Below are positions 19,603 to 29,066 of a stretch of 64,000 nucleotides of DNA, piece by piece. Position numbers and translations under genes: made by a program. The DNA is from Pacificimonas pallii (lineage in GTDB: Bacteria; Pseudomonadota; Alphaproteobacteria; Sphingomonadales; Sphingomonadaceae). The DNA lies in the NCBI RefSeq assembly GCF_019204005.1, contig NZ_JAGSPA010000003.1, positions 62,001 through 126,000 of the forward strand, written 5' to 3'. The first letter of the stretch is position 1, and each line of letters opens with the position of its first letter. The notes below the pieces were generated by a model. The model was not told where the DNA came from and did no database searches. It saw nothing but the letters and a program-made list of their open reading frames with translations.

Positions 19603-20889
19603 TCAGCCGTCTTTCACCGTGCCGACGATATGCGTCATCAGCTCGGCAATCCGGGCATATTGCTCGTCGCGCGTCAGGGCCAGCGCGGGACCATCGGGCA
19701 GATCGGGCAAGCGGCCACCGGCACGCGCCGCCAGCTTCCCGCGCAGCCAGCCCGCAATCGCCTTCGTGTCGTTCGACACCAACCCCAGATCGTTTTCCCT
19801 GATCAAATCGGCGGCTTCTCCTTCTGTCTGTCCGTGACAAAGAATCGGTCGCCGCGCACCCGCATATTCGTACAGCTTACCGGCCACGACATGCTTCTCG
19901 CCTTCCGTACCGAATCGCAGCAGCAGCAGGATATCGGCTTCCCGCTCGATCCTCAGCACTTCGCCGCGCGGGATCGGCCCATGCGTTTCCAGTACGTGCG
20001 TCACGCCGTGCCTTTCGGCGATGGCGGATACGACTTCGGCGTCCTCACCATAAAAAATGACGCGGACGCCCGCCGCCGCGTCGCCCATGCTGGCCAGCGC
20101 CGCGAATAAGGGTTCGGGCGACCGGCGGCCGCCATAGGTCGACCCGGCGTGAACAATCGTCAATTTATGCTCGTCGAGTGCCGCCGGCGCTTCACGACCC
20201 GCAAAATCCGACGGGTCGTAACCATTGGCGGCCTTTATGACGGGCACGCTGTAGCGATCCGCCAGACGCGACGCGACACCATCGGTGACGGCAACGATAC
20301 CGCTGGCCCCTTTCAGCGTGCGGCGCTCCATGCGCATCTCGATCCATTCCATGATCGGGCGGCGCTGATCGTAGATATTATCCGCCCACATATCGCGCAG
20401 CTCCGCGATGAAGGGCACGCCCAGCGCCTTTGAAAGCCGCGCCGCCACGATGTGCGAACTGTGCGGCGGCCCCGTCGACACCATGATGTCGGGCATCCAG
20501 CTCGCCGCAAGCTCTGCTCCCGTGCGCGCGGCCTCGTCGATCCAGGGGCGGTGCGGGTCGGGCATCTGCTGTACGCGCCAGACATTCGCGCGCATGCGGT
20601 GCAGCCAGCTCGGCTTTCCGCTCGCGGCAGGCGCGGCCTTCGCACTGCCATGTCTTGGCTGGTCGGCCTCCGTCATCGGGGCCGACCGGCCCGCACGGAC
20701 ATACGGCACGTGCAGGATGCGTTCCGGCTCGATCTCTGGATCGACCGCAGCGGGAAATTGCAGATTTTGTCCTGCTAGCACCCGAACATCGTCGCCCCGC
20801 TCGCGCAGGAACCGCGCGAATTTCGGCGGCCGCACGGTGGCTGTCGGCGCATTGGGCGGGAACAGGCCGGAGATGAGCAGAACACGCAT
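19603..20889 (-). CDS. Glycosyltransferase family 4 protein
   Basis: 428 aa or so from MRVLLISGLFPPNAP; an ATG four codons upstream (20901) is also possible. N-terminal GT-B half with GLFPPNAPTATVRPPKFARFL and DIMVSTGPPHSSHIVAARL. C-terminal half with LTIVHAGSTYGGRRSPEPL, the acceptor/donor loop LRFGTEGEKHVVAGKLYEYAG and an R-rich end. GT4 enzymes use nucleotide sugars with retention of configuration. It leads the gene string that continues with the degenerate two-domain protein. Specific donor and acceptor unknown; envelope polysaccharide is likely from the nearby flippase. Confidence 0.85.
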   Translation of the reverse strand: MRVLLISGLFPPNAPTATVRPPKFARFLRERGDDVRVLAGQNLQFPAAVDPEIEPERILHVPYVRAGRSAPMTEADQPRHGSAKAAPAASGKPSWLHRMRANVWRVQQMPDPHRPWIDEAARTGAELAASWMPDIMVSTGPPHSSHIVAARLSKALGVPFIAELRDMWADNIYDQRRPIMEWIEMRMERRTLKGASGIVAVTDGVASRLADRYSVPVIKAANGYDPSDFAGREAPAALDEHKLTIVHAGSTYGGRRSPEPLFAALASMGDAAAGVRVIFYGEDAEVVSAIAERHGVTHVLETHGPIPRGEVLRIEREADILLLLRFGTEGEKHVVAGKLYEYAGARRPILCHGQTEGEAADLIRENDLGLVSNDTKAIAGWLRGKLAARAGGRLPDLPDGPALALTRDEQYARIAELMTHIVGTVKDG

Positions 20890-21005
20890 GACCGCCCGCA
20901 TAACGCGCAGCGCCTAAGAGACAAGGTGGACGATGCGCGGACGGTGTACGGACAAAGGGCGAAGGGTGGTGGACGACCGGCGGGCGAGCCCATATCTGCC
21001 ATGGC

Positions 21006-22340
21006 ATGACCAATCCAATTCACATTGTTGGCGGCGGCATGGCCGGCTCGGAAGCCGCGTGGCAGGTCGCCAGCGCTGGCCTTCCCGTCGTCCTGCACGA
21101 AATGCGCGGCGTTACCGGGACAGACGCGCATAAAACGGACGGGCTGGCAGAACTTGTTTGTTCGAACAGCTTTCGCAGCGATGACGCGACCGCCAACGCG
21201 GTCGGCGTGCTGCACGAGGAGATGCGCCGTCTCGGCTCGCTCATCATGCGCTGCGCCGACGAAGCGCGTGTCCCGGCAGGTTCCGCCCTTGCCGTCGATC
21301 GCGATATTTTCTCGCAGAAGGTTGGCAATACGCTCGAAAACCATCCGCTGGTCACAATCAGGCGGGAAATCATTGAGCGCCTGCCCGGCCCCCACGATGG
21401 CCAGTGGATCATCGCCACCGGCCCCCTCACCCATGGCAGCCTGGCCAGTGACATTGTCGCGCTGACCGGCGAAGATCAGCTCGCTTTTTTCGATGCGCTC
21501 GCGCCTATCGTGCATCGCGAATCCATAAATATGGACGTGGCATGGCTACAGTCCCGCTGGGACAAGGGCGACGGCAGGGATTACATCAACTGCCCCCTTA
21601 CCGAGGCGCAATATGAAGCCTTTATCGATGCGCTGCTGGAAGGTGACAAAACCGAGTTCAAGGAGTGGGAGGCTTCCACACCCTATTTTGAGGGCTGCAT
21701 GCCTATCGAAATCATGGCGGCCCGCGGGCGCGAGACGCTCCGCTTTGGTCCGATGAAACCCGTCGGCCTGACCAACCCCGCCACCGGCAAACGCGCTCAC
21801 GCCGTTATCCAGCTGCGCCAGGACAATGCGCTCGGCACGCTATGGAATATTGTCGGTTTCCAGACAAAGCTGAAGCATGGCGAGCAGGTCCGCGTCTTTC
21901 GCACCATTCCCGGCCTTGAGGAGGCCGAGTTCGCCCGTCTTGGCGGCCTGCACCGCAACACGTTCATCAAAAGCCCGGTTCTGCTTGATGAAACTCTGCG
22001 CTTGAAGGCCCGTCCGAACATCCGTTTCGCCGGACAGATCACCGGTTGCGAGGGGTATATTGAGAGCGCTGCCGTCGGCCTGATGGCCGCGCGCTACGCC
22101 GCCGCCGAGGCACAGGGCCTGATGCCCGCGATCCCGCCGCGCACAACGGCTCACGGCGCCCTTCTGGCGCATATTACCGGCGAGGCGGATGCGGACACGT
22201 TTCAGCCCATGAACGTCAATTTCGGCCTGTTCCCGCCGCTCGCGCACAAACACCACAAGAAGGAGCGCAAGGCAGGCTATGCCGCCCGCGCGCTTGCGGA
22301 CATGGACGCATGGATCGGCACACGCGAAGCGGCGGCGTAA
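21006..22340 (+). CDS. trmFO: Methylenetetrahydrofolate--tRNA-(uracil-5-)-methyltransferase TrmFO
   Basis: 444 aa. FAD- and folate-dependent enzyme making m5U54 in tRNA. The N-terminus carries the FAD-binding [17 protein letters not shown]; further conserved pieces are [53 protein letters not shown] and the C-terminal [10 protein letters not shown]. Distinguishing it from GidA/MnmG: length of about 440 aa and the CSNSFRSD motif. Divergent from the GT4 gene; the downstream intergenic region contains a sphingomonad-type repeat. Confidence 0.96.
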   Translation: MTNPIHIVGGGMAGSEAAWQVASAGLPVVLHEMRGVTGTDAHKTDGLAELVCSNSFRSDDATANAVGVLHEEMRRLGSLIMRCADEARVPAGSALAVDRDIFSQKVGNTLENHPLVTIRREIIERLPGPHDGQWIIATGPLTHGSLASDIVALTGEDQLAFFDALAPIVHRESINMDVAWLQSRWDKGDGRDYINCPLTEAQYEAFIDALLEGDKTEFKEWEASTPYFEGCMPIEIMAARGRETLRFGPMKPVGLTNPATGKRAHAVIQLRQDNALGTLWNIVGFQTKLKHGEQVRVFRTIPGLEEAEFARLGGLHRNTFIKSPVLLDETLRLKARPNIRFAGQITGCEGYIESAAVGLMAARYAAAEAQGLMPAIPPRTTAHGALLAHITGEADADTFQPMNVNFGLFPPLAHKHHKKERKAGYAARALADMDAWIGTREAAA

Positions 22341-22369
22341 GGCGCTGTCCATGCCAGCCGGTCAGCCTC

Positions 22370-22490
22370 GCGAAGGCGGGGATCCGGGATAGAGATGCAA
22401 TTCCCTTAATCCCGAGCGAAGTCGAGGGACGCACGAACGTCGCTGCAAAATCATTTTTCGTCCTTCGGCTGCGCTCAGGATGATCGGGAT
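22370..22490. repeat. Sphingomonad-type intergenic palindromic repeat pair
   Basis: The gap between trmFO and the protease gene holds two inverted, imperfectly related units, CCCGAGCGAAGTCGAGGGA (22411-22429) and TCCTTCGGCTGCGCTCAGGA (22461-22480). Next to the first is a CCTCGCGAAGGCGGGGATCC-like piece. Similar CTTCGACTTCGCTCAGG elements are scattered between genes in Sphingomonadales. It may fold as a hairpin and serve as a transcript end for trmFO. Confidence 0.6.
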
Positions 22491-22514
22491 TTGATGAATT
22501 GCTTCGCCATTTCC

Positions 22515-23096
22515 CTAAGGCACCAGGATTAGCACGCCCTGTTCCACGCGCCAGCTTTGCAGCCGGTTCAAAAACGTCATACCCAGTAAATTCTCGTCCA
22601 GCTGCCCCTCGTTCACGGCAACCATCTCGCCATCCAGGCTGACCGGCCCGACGTCGAATTGCGCAACGCGCGCGGCCGCGATGCGCACCAGACCGTTCGC
22701 CGTCGATGCCGTTCCATCGAAACGCAGCTCTTCCGCCGGGAACCCCGCGTCCTCGGCCGTTTCCATATTCAGCACGATCCCGGTTGCGCCGGTATCGATC
22801 AGAAACAGCGCAGACTGACCGTTCACATTGCCGCGGATGTAGAAATGCCCGTCTTCGCGCGCGCGGATGCGGATTTCGTCGCCCTCAACGACGGGTGAGG
22901 CCGGATCGAGCGCGCTCCTGATCGTCGGCCATTCCGCGACGATCAGGACCAGACCGCCGAAGATCACGACCCATGCCAGCACCATTTGGGCGGTCTTTGT
23001 GAAGCCGATCCCTTTCAGCCGCGGGATCAGGGCCAGGATCAGGAGAATCAGGAAGCCGCCCAGATAGATGGCATTCATCGATTGCCATTCGTTCAT
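22515..23096 (-). CDS. Membrane-anchored retropepsin-like aspartic protease (clan AA, TIGR02281-like)
   Basis: 193 aa. Two N-terminal hydrophobic segments (YLGGFLILLILALIP; MVLAWVVIFGGLVLIVAEW) are followed by a single retropepsin fold with the active-site triad FLIDTGATGIVLN and a closing LLGMTFLNRLQSWRVE. Such proteins must dimerise to form the catalytic pair of aspartates, and the domain probably faces the periplasm. The start overlaps the stop of the MBL gene (ATGA), so it is the last gene of the metG-tatD-MBL chain. Substrate unknown. Confidence 0.85.
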   Translation of the reverse strand: MNEWQSMNAIYLGGFLILLILALIPRLKGIGFTKTAQMVLAWVVIFGGLVLIVAEWPTIRSALDPASPVVEGDEIRIRAREDGHFYIRGNVNGQSALFLIDTGATGIVLNMETAEDAGFPAEELRFDGTASTANGLVRIAAARVAQFDVGPVSLDGEMVAVNEGQLDENLLGMTFLNRLQSWRVEQGVLILVP

Positions 23097-23857
23097 AACG
23101 TAACCTCCAGCATGTCATATCCCGGTTCAACGCCCGCCGGAAGTTCCGCGCACAATGTACTGTAATCCATGCTATTATCCATATGCGTCAGGACAGCGCG
23201 TTCCGGTTTCATCGCATCGATCCAGCCCAGCGTGCGTTTCAGGTGGGAATGCGTCGGATGCGGCGAGCGCCTGAGCGCATCGACGATCCACAGATCGCAG
23301 CCCGCAACCGCCGCCTCGGCTGCGGGCGTCATCTCATTCAGGTCGGTGGAATAACAGAATACCGCGCCCGCAGCCTCGATACGAAACCCCCATGACGTGA
23401 TCGGCCCGTGCACCTGTGGAAAGGAAGTGATCGTCAGCGTGCCGATGTCGAAAGGTCCATCGATCACATGCGCACGCGCCGTCTGCGCATACAGCTCGCG
23501 ACCCTCGAATACATAATGGAAACGATCATATAAATGGTCCCAGGTCCCCTTCGCCGCATAGCAGTCGACAGGTTCGCCCTGATTGTGAAAAACCTGCCGT
23601 AAGTCATCGATTCCGTGGGTATGATCGGCATGACTATGCGTGATCAAAACCGCATCCAGCGTCGCGGCATTGGCGGACAGCATCTGCTCGCGAAAGTCGG
23701 GGCCGGTATCGATAATGATGCGCGTATCGCCCTGCTCGATCAGTACGGACACGCGGCGGCGGCGATTCTTCGGTTCGTTCGGATCGCAATCGCCCCAGTC
23801 ATTGCCGATGCGCGGGACACCGGAGGATGTCCCCGACCCGAGCATCGTCACTTTCAT
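23093..23857 (-). CDS. MBL-fold metallo-hydrolase (PhnP/cyclic-phosphodiesterase-like)
   Basis: 254 aa. The metallo-beta-lactamase motif HSHADHTHGIDDL supplies the metal ligands, with further ligands in QVHGPITSWGF, CYSTDLNEM and LTHMDNSMDY. The N-terminus KVTMLGSGTSSGVPRIG is typical of the PhnP-like group of phosphodiesterases. It overlaps both neighbours by 4 nt, so translation is coupled within the tmk-holB-metG-tatD-MBL chain. Substrate not deducible. Confidence 0.87.
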   Translation of the reverse strand: MKVTMLGSGTSSGVPRIGNDWGDCDPNEPKNRRRRVSVLIEQGDTRIIIDTGPDFREQMLSANAATLDAVLITHSHADHTHGIDDLRQVFHNQGEPVDCYAAKGTWDHLYDRFHYVFEGRELYAQTARAHVIDGPFDIGTLTITSFPQVHGPITSWGFRIEAAGAVFCYSTDLNEMTPAAEAAVAGCDLWIVDALRRSPHPTHSHLKRTLGWIDAMKPERAVLTHMDNSMDYSTLCAELPAGVEPGYDMLEVTL

Positions 23858-24636
23858 AGGGCGCGCTTGGCCTTGGAGAACAGCCTGTAGAAATTCTCCG
23901 TCGTGGTCTGCTCCAGAGTTTCAAGCGTGACGCCGCGCCGTCCGGCCAGGAACTCGGCTGTATGCATGACAAAGGCGGGTTCGCAGGTCTTTCCACGTTT
24001 TGGCACCGGCGCCAGAAATGGGCTGTCGGTCTCGATCAACAGCCGGTCCGCAGGCAGCTTTTCAGCTGTTGCCGCCAGGTCAGCGGCGTTTTTGAAGGTG
24101 ACGATGCCGGAAATCGAGATGTACATGCCAAGGTCCAGCGCCGCGAAACCGAACGCCTCGCTCGCCGTGAAGCAATGGATAACGCCGGGAAAGACGCCGA
24201 TCTCTATTTCCTCGCGCAGGATCGACAGCGTGTCCTCCTCAGCCTCGCGGGTATGGATGATGATCGGCAGCCCGGTTTCGCGCGACGCGGCGATGTGCCG
24301 CCGGAAGCTACCGCGCTGCCGTTCGCGATCCGACTTGTCATAATAGAAATCGAGGCCGCTCTCGCCAATGCCGACCACGCGCGGGTGCGCCGCCCGCTCA
24401 ACCAGCTTCGCCGTCGAAATCTCTTCATGGCTATCGGCCTCATGTGGATGAATCCCAACCGAGGCCCAGATATCGGGTTCCCGCTCGGCCAGCCCGACGA
24501 CATCATCCCATTCCGACGCCCGCGTCGAAATGCACAGCATACCGTCCACACCGGCGTCACGCGCACGCTGGATCACCGCATCCTGTTCTTCGACCAGGCC
24601 TTCGTAATTCAAATGGCAATGGCTATCGACGGCCAT
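23854..24636 (-). CDS. TatD family metal-dependent hydrolase
   Basis: 260 aa TIM-barrel hydrolase. Metal-binding DSHCHLNYEG at the N-terminus, GIGESGLDFYYD, IIHTREAEEDT, GVIHCFTAS and the final LIETDSPFLAPVPKRGK are all present. TatD-like enzymes act as 3'-5' DNA/RNA exonucleases in repair or RNA turnover, and the usual neighbours metG and holB are here. It starts 2 nt after the metG stop. Confidence 0.93.
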   Translation of the reverse strand: MAVDSHCHLNYEGLVEEQDAVIQRARDAGVDGMLCISTRASEWDDVVGLAEREPDIWASVGIHPHEADSHEEISTAKLVERAAHPRVVGIGESGLDFYYDKSDRERQRGSFRRHIAASRETGLPIIIHTREAEEDTLSILREEIEIGVFPGVIHCFTASEAFGFAALDLGMYISISGIVTFKNAADLAATAEKLPADRLLIETDSPFLAPVPKRGKTCEPAFVMHTAEFLAGRRGVTLETLEQTTTENFYRLFSKAKRAL

Positions 24637-24638
24637 GA

Positions 24639-26174
24639 CTACGCACTTTTCACTGGCATATCGAACCGTGGAAACACACCCTGCGGTGCTGGCAATTCGG
24701 TGCCCGGTACGAGTGCCCGATCAAGCGCCTCGAACCCGCGTGCGTCATCGGGCACGCTGAGCAGGTCGAGCAAACGCGCCGCGCCCTCCGGGATCGCAGG
24801 CTGCGCCAGGATCGCGAGGCGGCGCACGGCATCCGCGGTCCGATACAGCACCGATCCCATGGCCGTCATGTCCGTTTTCTTCAGCGCCCAAGGCTCCCGC
24901 CCGGCAAAATAGCCATTGGTTTCACCGACAACTTTCCAAAGCGATTCCAGCGCGTTGTGAATCGACATGGCCTCAAACGCCTTGGCATAGTCGGCAGGCA
25001 GCGCCGCCAGTCGGGCGTCCAGCTCAGCATCCGCGTCATTTGCCGCGGTTGGCTCCGGCAGCACACCGCCGCAGTTCTTCGCAATCATCGACAGGCAGCG
25101 CTGCGCCAGATTGCCAAGGTCATTGGCAAGGTCGGCATTCGAGCGCGTCACGATGGCAGGCTCCGAATAGGATCCGTCGCCGCCGAACGGGACTTCCCGC
25201 AGCAGGAAATAGCGCAGCTGATCCACACCGTATTTCTCGGCCAGGCCGAGCGGATCGACGACATTGCCGGACGATTTCGACATGCGTTCCCCGTCGAGCA
25301 GGACAAAGCCATGGCCGAACACCGCCTTTGGCAGTTCCACACCCGCCGACATTAGGAATGCGGGCCAGTAGATGGTATGGAAACGCACGACATCCTTGCC
25401 GATCACATGCACATCTGCGGGCCAGCGTTCCTTATATTTATCATCGGGATAGCCGACACCGCTCAGATAGTTGCTCAACGCGTCCAGCCACACATACATG
25501 ACATGGCCGGGCGCACCCGGCACCGGCACGCCCCAGTCAAAGCTCGTCCGGCTGATCGACAGATCATTGAGGCCGCCCGCAACGAAATTGCGCATTTCAT
25601 TCATGCGGCTCGCAGGCTGGATAAACCCGGGATTGTCCTCGTACAGCTTCAGAAGCTTGTCCTGATACTTTGAGAGGCGGAAGAAATAGCTTTCCTCCAC
25701 CGTCCACTCCACCGGAGTCCCTTCGGGCGACAGCTTGGTGCCGCCGGGCTGAGTCTTCAGCTCTTTCTCGTCGTAAAATGCTTCATCGCGAACGGAATAC
25801 CAGCCCTCGTAACGGTCGAGATAAATGTCGCCATTCGCCTCCATCCTGCGCCACAAATCCTGCGCGCATGCGCGGTGCGACGCTTCCGTCGTGCGTACGA
25901 AGCGGTCATGACTGATATTCAGCCGCGCGCACATATCCTGAAATTTCGCCGCCATGCCATCGACATATTCCAGCGGCGCGAGGCCAGCCTTTTCCGCCGC
26001 GCGCGCGATTTTCAGGCCGTGCTCGTCCGTGCCCGTCAGAAAGAACACGTCCTTCCCCGACAAGCGGTGGAACCGCGCCAGCGCATCGGTCGCAATCGCT
26101 TCATAGGCATGGCCCATGTGCGGCGGTCCATTGGGGTAGGAAATCGCCGTCGTGATATAATATTTTTCGCTCAT
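24639..26174 (-). CDS. metG: Methionyl-tRNA synthetase
   Basis: 511 aa class I synthetase. The HIGH-like motif is PHMGHAYE; the KMSKS motif is MSKSSGNV. WLDALSNYLSGVGYP and the anticodon-binding helices in the C-terminal half are present. No C-terminal EMAP-like tRNA-binding domain is appended, as is normal for this alphaproteobacterial form. It overlaps holB upstream by 4 nt. Confidence 0.96.
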   Translation of the reverse strand: MSEKYYITTAISYPNGPPHMGHAYEAIATDALARFHRLSGKDVFFLTGTDEHGLKIARAAEKAGLAPLEYVDGMAAKFQDMCARLNISHDRFVRTTEASHRACAQDLWRRMEANGDIYLDRYEGWYSVRDEAFYDEKELKTQPGGTKLSPEGTPVEWTVEESYFFRLSKYQDKLLKLYEDNPGFIQPASRMNEMRNFVAGGLNDLSISRTSFDWGVPVPGAPGHVMYVWLDALSNYLSGVGYPDDKYKERWPADVHVIGKDVVRFHTIYWPAFLMSAGVELPKAVFGHGFVLLDGERMSKSSGNVVDPLGLAEKYGVDQLRYFLLREVPFGGDGSYSEPAIVTRSNADLANDLGNLAQRCLSMIAKNCGGVLPEPTAANDADAELDARLAALPADYAKAFEAMSIHNALESLWKVVGETNGYFAGREPWALKKTDMTAMGSVLYRTADAVRRLAILAQPAIPEGAARLLDLLSVPDDARGFEALDRALVPGTELPAPQGVFPRFDMPVKSA

Positions 26175-27133
26175 GCCGCCTGTCGTTCACCGGGAGTAAG
26201 ACGTCCGACCAGCCGCGCCACCTGAAACGTCACCACACTTGCGTCGAGCGACTTGGCGAGCGCATCGGACGCCAATATTCGCGCCTCATCCCACAGTGCC
26301 AGCCGCGCTTCAAGCTGATCCGGCGATGCACGCTTGGCGGCGCCCGCCAGATATCCCGTCGCCAGCTCCAGAAACGCCTCATATCGGGGCTGCGCCGCCT
26401 TCAGCGCCAGCTTCTGCCCCAGTGACAGGGCCAGGTCACGGGAGGTGGCGTCATCCGCGCGCTCCAGATGCGCCAGTTGATCGCTCAGTTCGCCGATCTC
26501 CAGCCCGGCAAAGCGCAGCGCCCTGCCCGGTGCGCCGCCCGCAACCGCAATCAGCGCATCAATGTCACCGGCATGGTCCAGCTCCTGCGTCAGCACGGTT
26601 CGCACCTCCGCATCCGGCAACGGCCTGAAGGTTAACGTCCGGCACCGTGACCGCACCGTTGGCAGCAGCCTGCCGGGCGAATGGCAGACGAGCAGGAACA
26701 CCGTCTGCTTCGGTGGTTCCTCCAGCGATTTCAGAAAGGCATTGGCCGACGCGATATTCATCTCGCACGCCGCGTCGATCATCACCACGCGCCACGCCGA
26801 CAGCGACGGTGTCTGGTTCAGTACCGGCAGGAAGTCCCGCACCTGCCCGACCGTGATATTCTGCGCCAGCCTGTCACCCGTTTTCGTCAGGCCGCGCTCA
26901 AGCCTGCGGAAATCGGGGTGCGCGTCGGCGTCGAAGGCGCTTGCCTGCCGGTCCCCCTCCGGCACATCGAAGCTTTCGCCCCCGGACAGCACCATCCGTG
27001 CCGCCGCAGTCGCGAAAGTCCGCTTGCCGATACCGCGCGGCCCGCTCAGCAGCCAGGCATGATGCATTTTTCCCGACTGAAACGCCGATTCGAACGCCGC
27101 CCGCGCCTCCGCATGGCCGATAAGCGGCGTCAC
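26171..27133 (-). CDS. holB: DNA polymerase III delta-prime subunit
   Basis: 320 aa clamp-loader AAA+ protein. GPRGIGKRTFATAAARM corresponds to Walker A, VMIDAACEMNIASANAFLKSLEEPP to the DExx/sensor region, and CRTLTFRPL closes the AAA+ module. The arrangement tmk-holB-metG-tatD is a classic bacterial chain and supports the call. It overlaps tmk and metG by 4 nt each. Confidence 0.93.
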   Translation of the reverse strand: MTPLIGHAEARAAFESAFQSGKMHHAWLLSGPRGIGKRTFATAAARMVLSGGESFDVPEGDRQASAFDADAHPDFRRLERGLTKTGDRLAQNITVGQVRDFLPVLNQTPSLSAWRVVMIDAACEMNIASANAFLKSLEEPPKQTVFLLVCHSPGRLLPTVRSRCRTLTFRPLPDAEVRTVLTQELDHAGDIDALIAVAGGAPGRALRFAGLEIGELSDQLAHLERADDATSRDLALSLGQKLALKAAQPRYEAFLELATGYLAGAAKRASPDQLEARLALWDEARILASDALAKSLDASVVTFQVARLVGRLTPGERQAA

Positions 27134-27759
27134 GGTAGCGGCCTTAGCATGGGTTCAATGACCCGCCAGACATGTGCCGCGACGGCGTCGGCGTCACGTT
27201 CCGCATCGATGACGGTCATGCATTTATCCTGTTTCGCCAGCGCCAGGAACCCCGCGCGCACCTTCTCGTGAAAGGCCAGCGCCTCGCCCTCGAACCGCGC
27301 TTCCGTGCCGCCGCGCACGCCCGCACGGGCCAGTCCCGCCCTCACAGGCAAATCAAACAACAGGGTCTTCGCAGGCCACAGACCCTCGGTCGCAATGTTG
27401 TGCAGCGCCAGCAGTTCCTCAAGGTCCATCCCGCGCGCCACCCCCTGATAGGCGAGCGTTGAATGTCCAAACCGGTCGCACAAGACCCATTTGCCCTCGC
27501 CCAGCGCCGGGAGGATCAGCCGTGCGACGTGATCCGCCCGCGCCGCGTTCATCAGCAACGCCTCGGTGCGCCCGTTCCAGCGCCCGGTTTCGCCCGTAAC
27601 CAGCAACTCCCGAATGGCCTCCGCGCCCGGCGTCCCGCCCGGTTCGCGCGTCAGGACGACGTCCTGACCCTCGCCGCGCAGCCGCTCGGCAAGCCGCTTT
27701 ATCTGGGTGGTCTTTCCCGCACCTTCGCCGCCTTCAAAAGATATGAAGCGTCCGGTCAT
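27130..27759 (-). CDS. tmk: Thymidylate kinase
   Basis: 209 aa. Phosphorylates dTMP to dTDP. P-loop FEGGEGAGKTTQIKRL, the DR[YF/FG]H-like signature LCDRFGHSTLAYQG, and the LID region (RAGVRGGTEARFE) are visible. First gene of the chain running to the retropepsin-like protease. About 140 nt of non-coding DNA separate it from the carboxypeptidase gene; that gap contains a perfect ATATCATATGATAT palindrome (27827-27840). Confidence 0.96.
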   Translation of the reverse strand: MTGRFISFEGGEGAGKTTQIKRLAERLRGEGQDVVLTREPGGTPGAEAIRELLVTGETGRWNGRTEALLMNAARADHVARLILPALGEGKWVLCDRFGHSTLAYQGVARGMDLEELLALHNIATEGLWPAKTLLFDLPVRAGLARAGVRGGTEARFEGEALAFHEKVRAGFLALAKQDKCMTVIDAERDADAVAAHVWRVIEPMLRPLP

Positions 27760-27898
27760 GGCGCGGCAGCGACCAAAACCCGATCATCGCGGCCGCGGTT
27801 GAAGGGCGCATAAGGGCGATGCAGCCATATCATATGATATGTCCCTCAGCGTCTCCTGGGAGGGTGCTGATCAAGAGTGGCATTGAAACACACAAAAC

Positions 27899-29047
27899 CT
27901 AGTCAAAAAGCCGCGAGAACCCGGCCTTTACACGCCCGAAGAACCCGGCCTCTTCCACCGCTTCGGCCGCGACCAGCTTCACCCGCTGATCGGGCAGGCC
28001 GGCGACGGACACGATCAGTTCCCCCACCTCATCGCCCTTCGCCAGCGGCGCAGCGACAGGCGTGCGGTACTTCATTCGCGCCTTCACATCGGAAACGATC
28101 GCACGCGGCACGGTCAGCATCGCACCTTCGGCGGGTACGGCGGACACCGTCTCTGCGCTGCCCATATGGACGGGCAATTCGGCGATGGCCTTCGCAGGAT
28201 CCAAAGCCTTGCCCTCGAACGCGCCAAATGCCCATTCCATGATCCGGGTCGCTTCGGATTTCCGCTGCGATTCACTGGTCAGTCCGGAAATCACGGCGAC
28301 AATGCGGCGCCCATCACGTGCCGCGGATCCCGTAAAACCATAGCCCGCAGCCTCGGTGTGCCCGGTCTTCAGGCCATCCGCGCCCTTTACCGTGTTCAGG
28401 ATCGGGTTGCGGTTCGGCTGCGTAATCGGATCGCCGCCGCCCAGGGTCCTGCCCCACGTGAAATCCGCCACATCGTAGAATTTCTTGTAAAGTTCCGGAT
28501 GGTCAAGGATCGTACGCTCGGCGATCACGGCCAGGTCGTGCGGCGTCACATGTTCATTTTCATGCGGCCAGCCATTGGCGGTTTCGAACTCGCTCCCGGT
28601 AAGGCCAATCTCCTTGCCCTTCGCGTCCATGATGTCGCTAAAGGCCTTCTCTGTCCCGGCAATACCCTCGGCCAGTACGACAGAGGCATCATTACCGGAT
28701 GCGGTCACAATGCCGTGCAGCAGATCCTCGACACTGACCTCTTCATTCACCGACAGGAACATGGTCGAACCCTGGGAATGCCATTGCCGCCAGGTTTCCG
28801 GCCGCACGGTGAATTTCTGATCCAGCGTCAGCTTCCCCTTATCGATCAGGTCAAACGCGACCAGAACGGTCATCATCTTCGCCATCGACGCGGGCGGCAT
28901 CTGTTCATCCGCGCCGCGCTCGAACAGCACCAGGCCGGACGACAGGTCCTTTACATAAGCAAACGGCGCCGCCGTCTCCAGGCTCTGTCCGCCGGCGGCG
29001 GTTGCAAGCATGAGGGCGGGAACAACAGTCAAAGACGCGAAACGCAT
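27899..29047 (-). CDS. D-alanyl-D-alanine carboxypeptidase (PBP5/6 family)
   Basis: 382 aa from the ATG at 29047 (MRFASLTVVPALMLATAAG, a signal peptide). The serine peptidase S11 triad is visible: PASMAKMM (SxxK), SGND (SxN) and KTGHTEAAG (KTG). A C-terminal beta domain (VPRAIVSDVKARMKYRTPV onwards) and an amphipathic end (FFGRVKAGFSRLFD) likely anchor it to the outer face of the inner membrane. It trims the pentapeptide stem of peptidoglycan. Located 20 nt downstream of rlpA. Confidence 0.93.
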   Translation of the reverse strand: MRFASLTVVPALMLATAAGGQSLETAAPFAYVKDLSSGLVLFERGADEQMPPASMAKMMTVLVAFDLIDKGKLTLDQKFTVRPETWRQWHSQGSTMFLSVNEEVSVEDLLHGIVTASGNDASVVLAEGIAGTEKAFSDIMDAKGKEIGLTGSEFETANGWPHENEHVTPHDLAVIAERTILDHPELYKKFYDVADFTWGRTLGGGDPITQPNRNPILNTVKGADGLKTGHTEAAGYGFTGSAARDGRRIVAVISGLTSESQRKSEATRIMEWAFGAFEGKALDPAKAIAELPVHMGSAETVSAVPAEGAMLTVPRAIVSDVKARMKYRTPVAAPLAKGDEVGELIVSVAGLPDQRVKLVAAEAVEEAGFFGRVKAGFSRLFD

Positions 29048-29066
29048 AAAGGGAGTGACTTTCAAT

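Noticed and set aside
27827-27840. ATATCATATGATAT palindrome between tmk and the carboxypeptidase gene
   Set aside because: Short single AT-rich palindrome with no second copy seen; cannot support an operator call.
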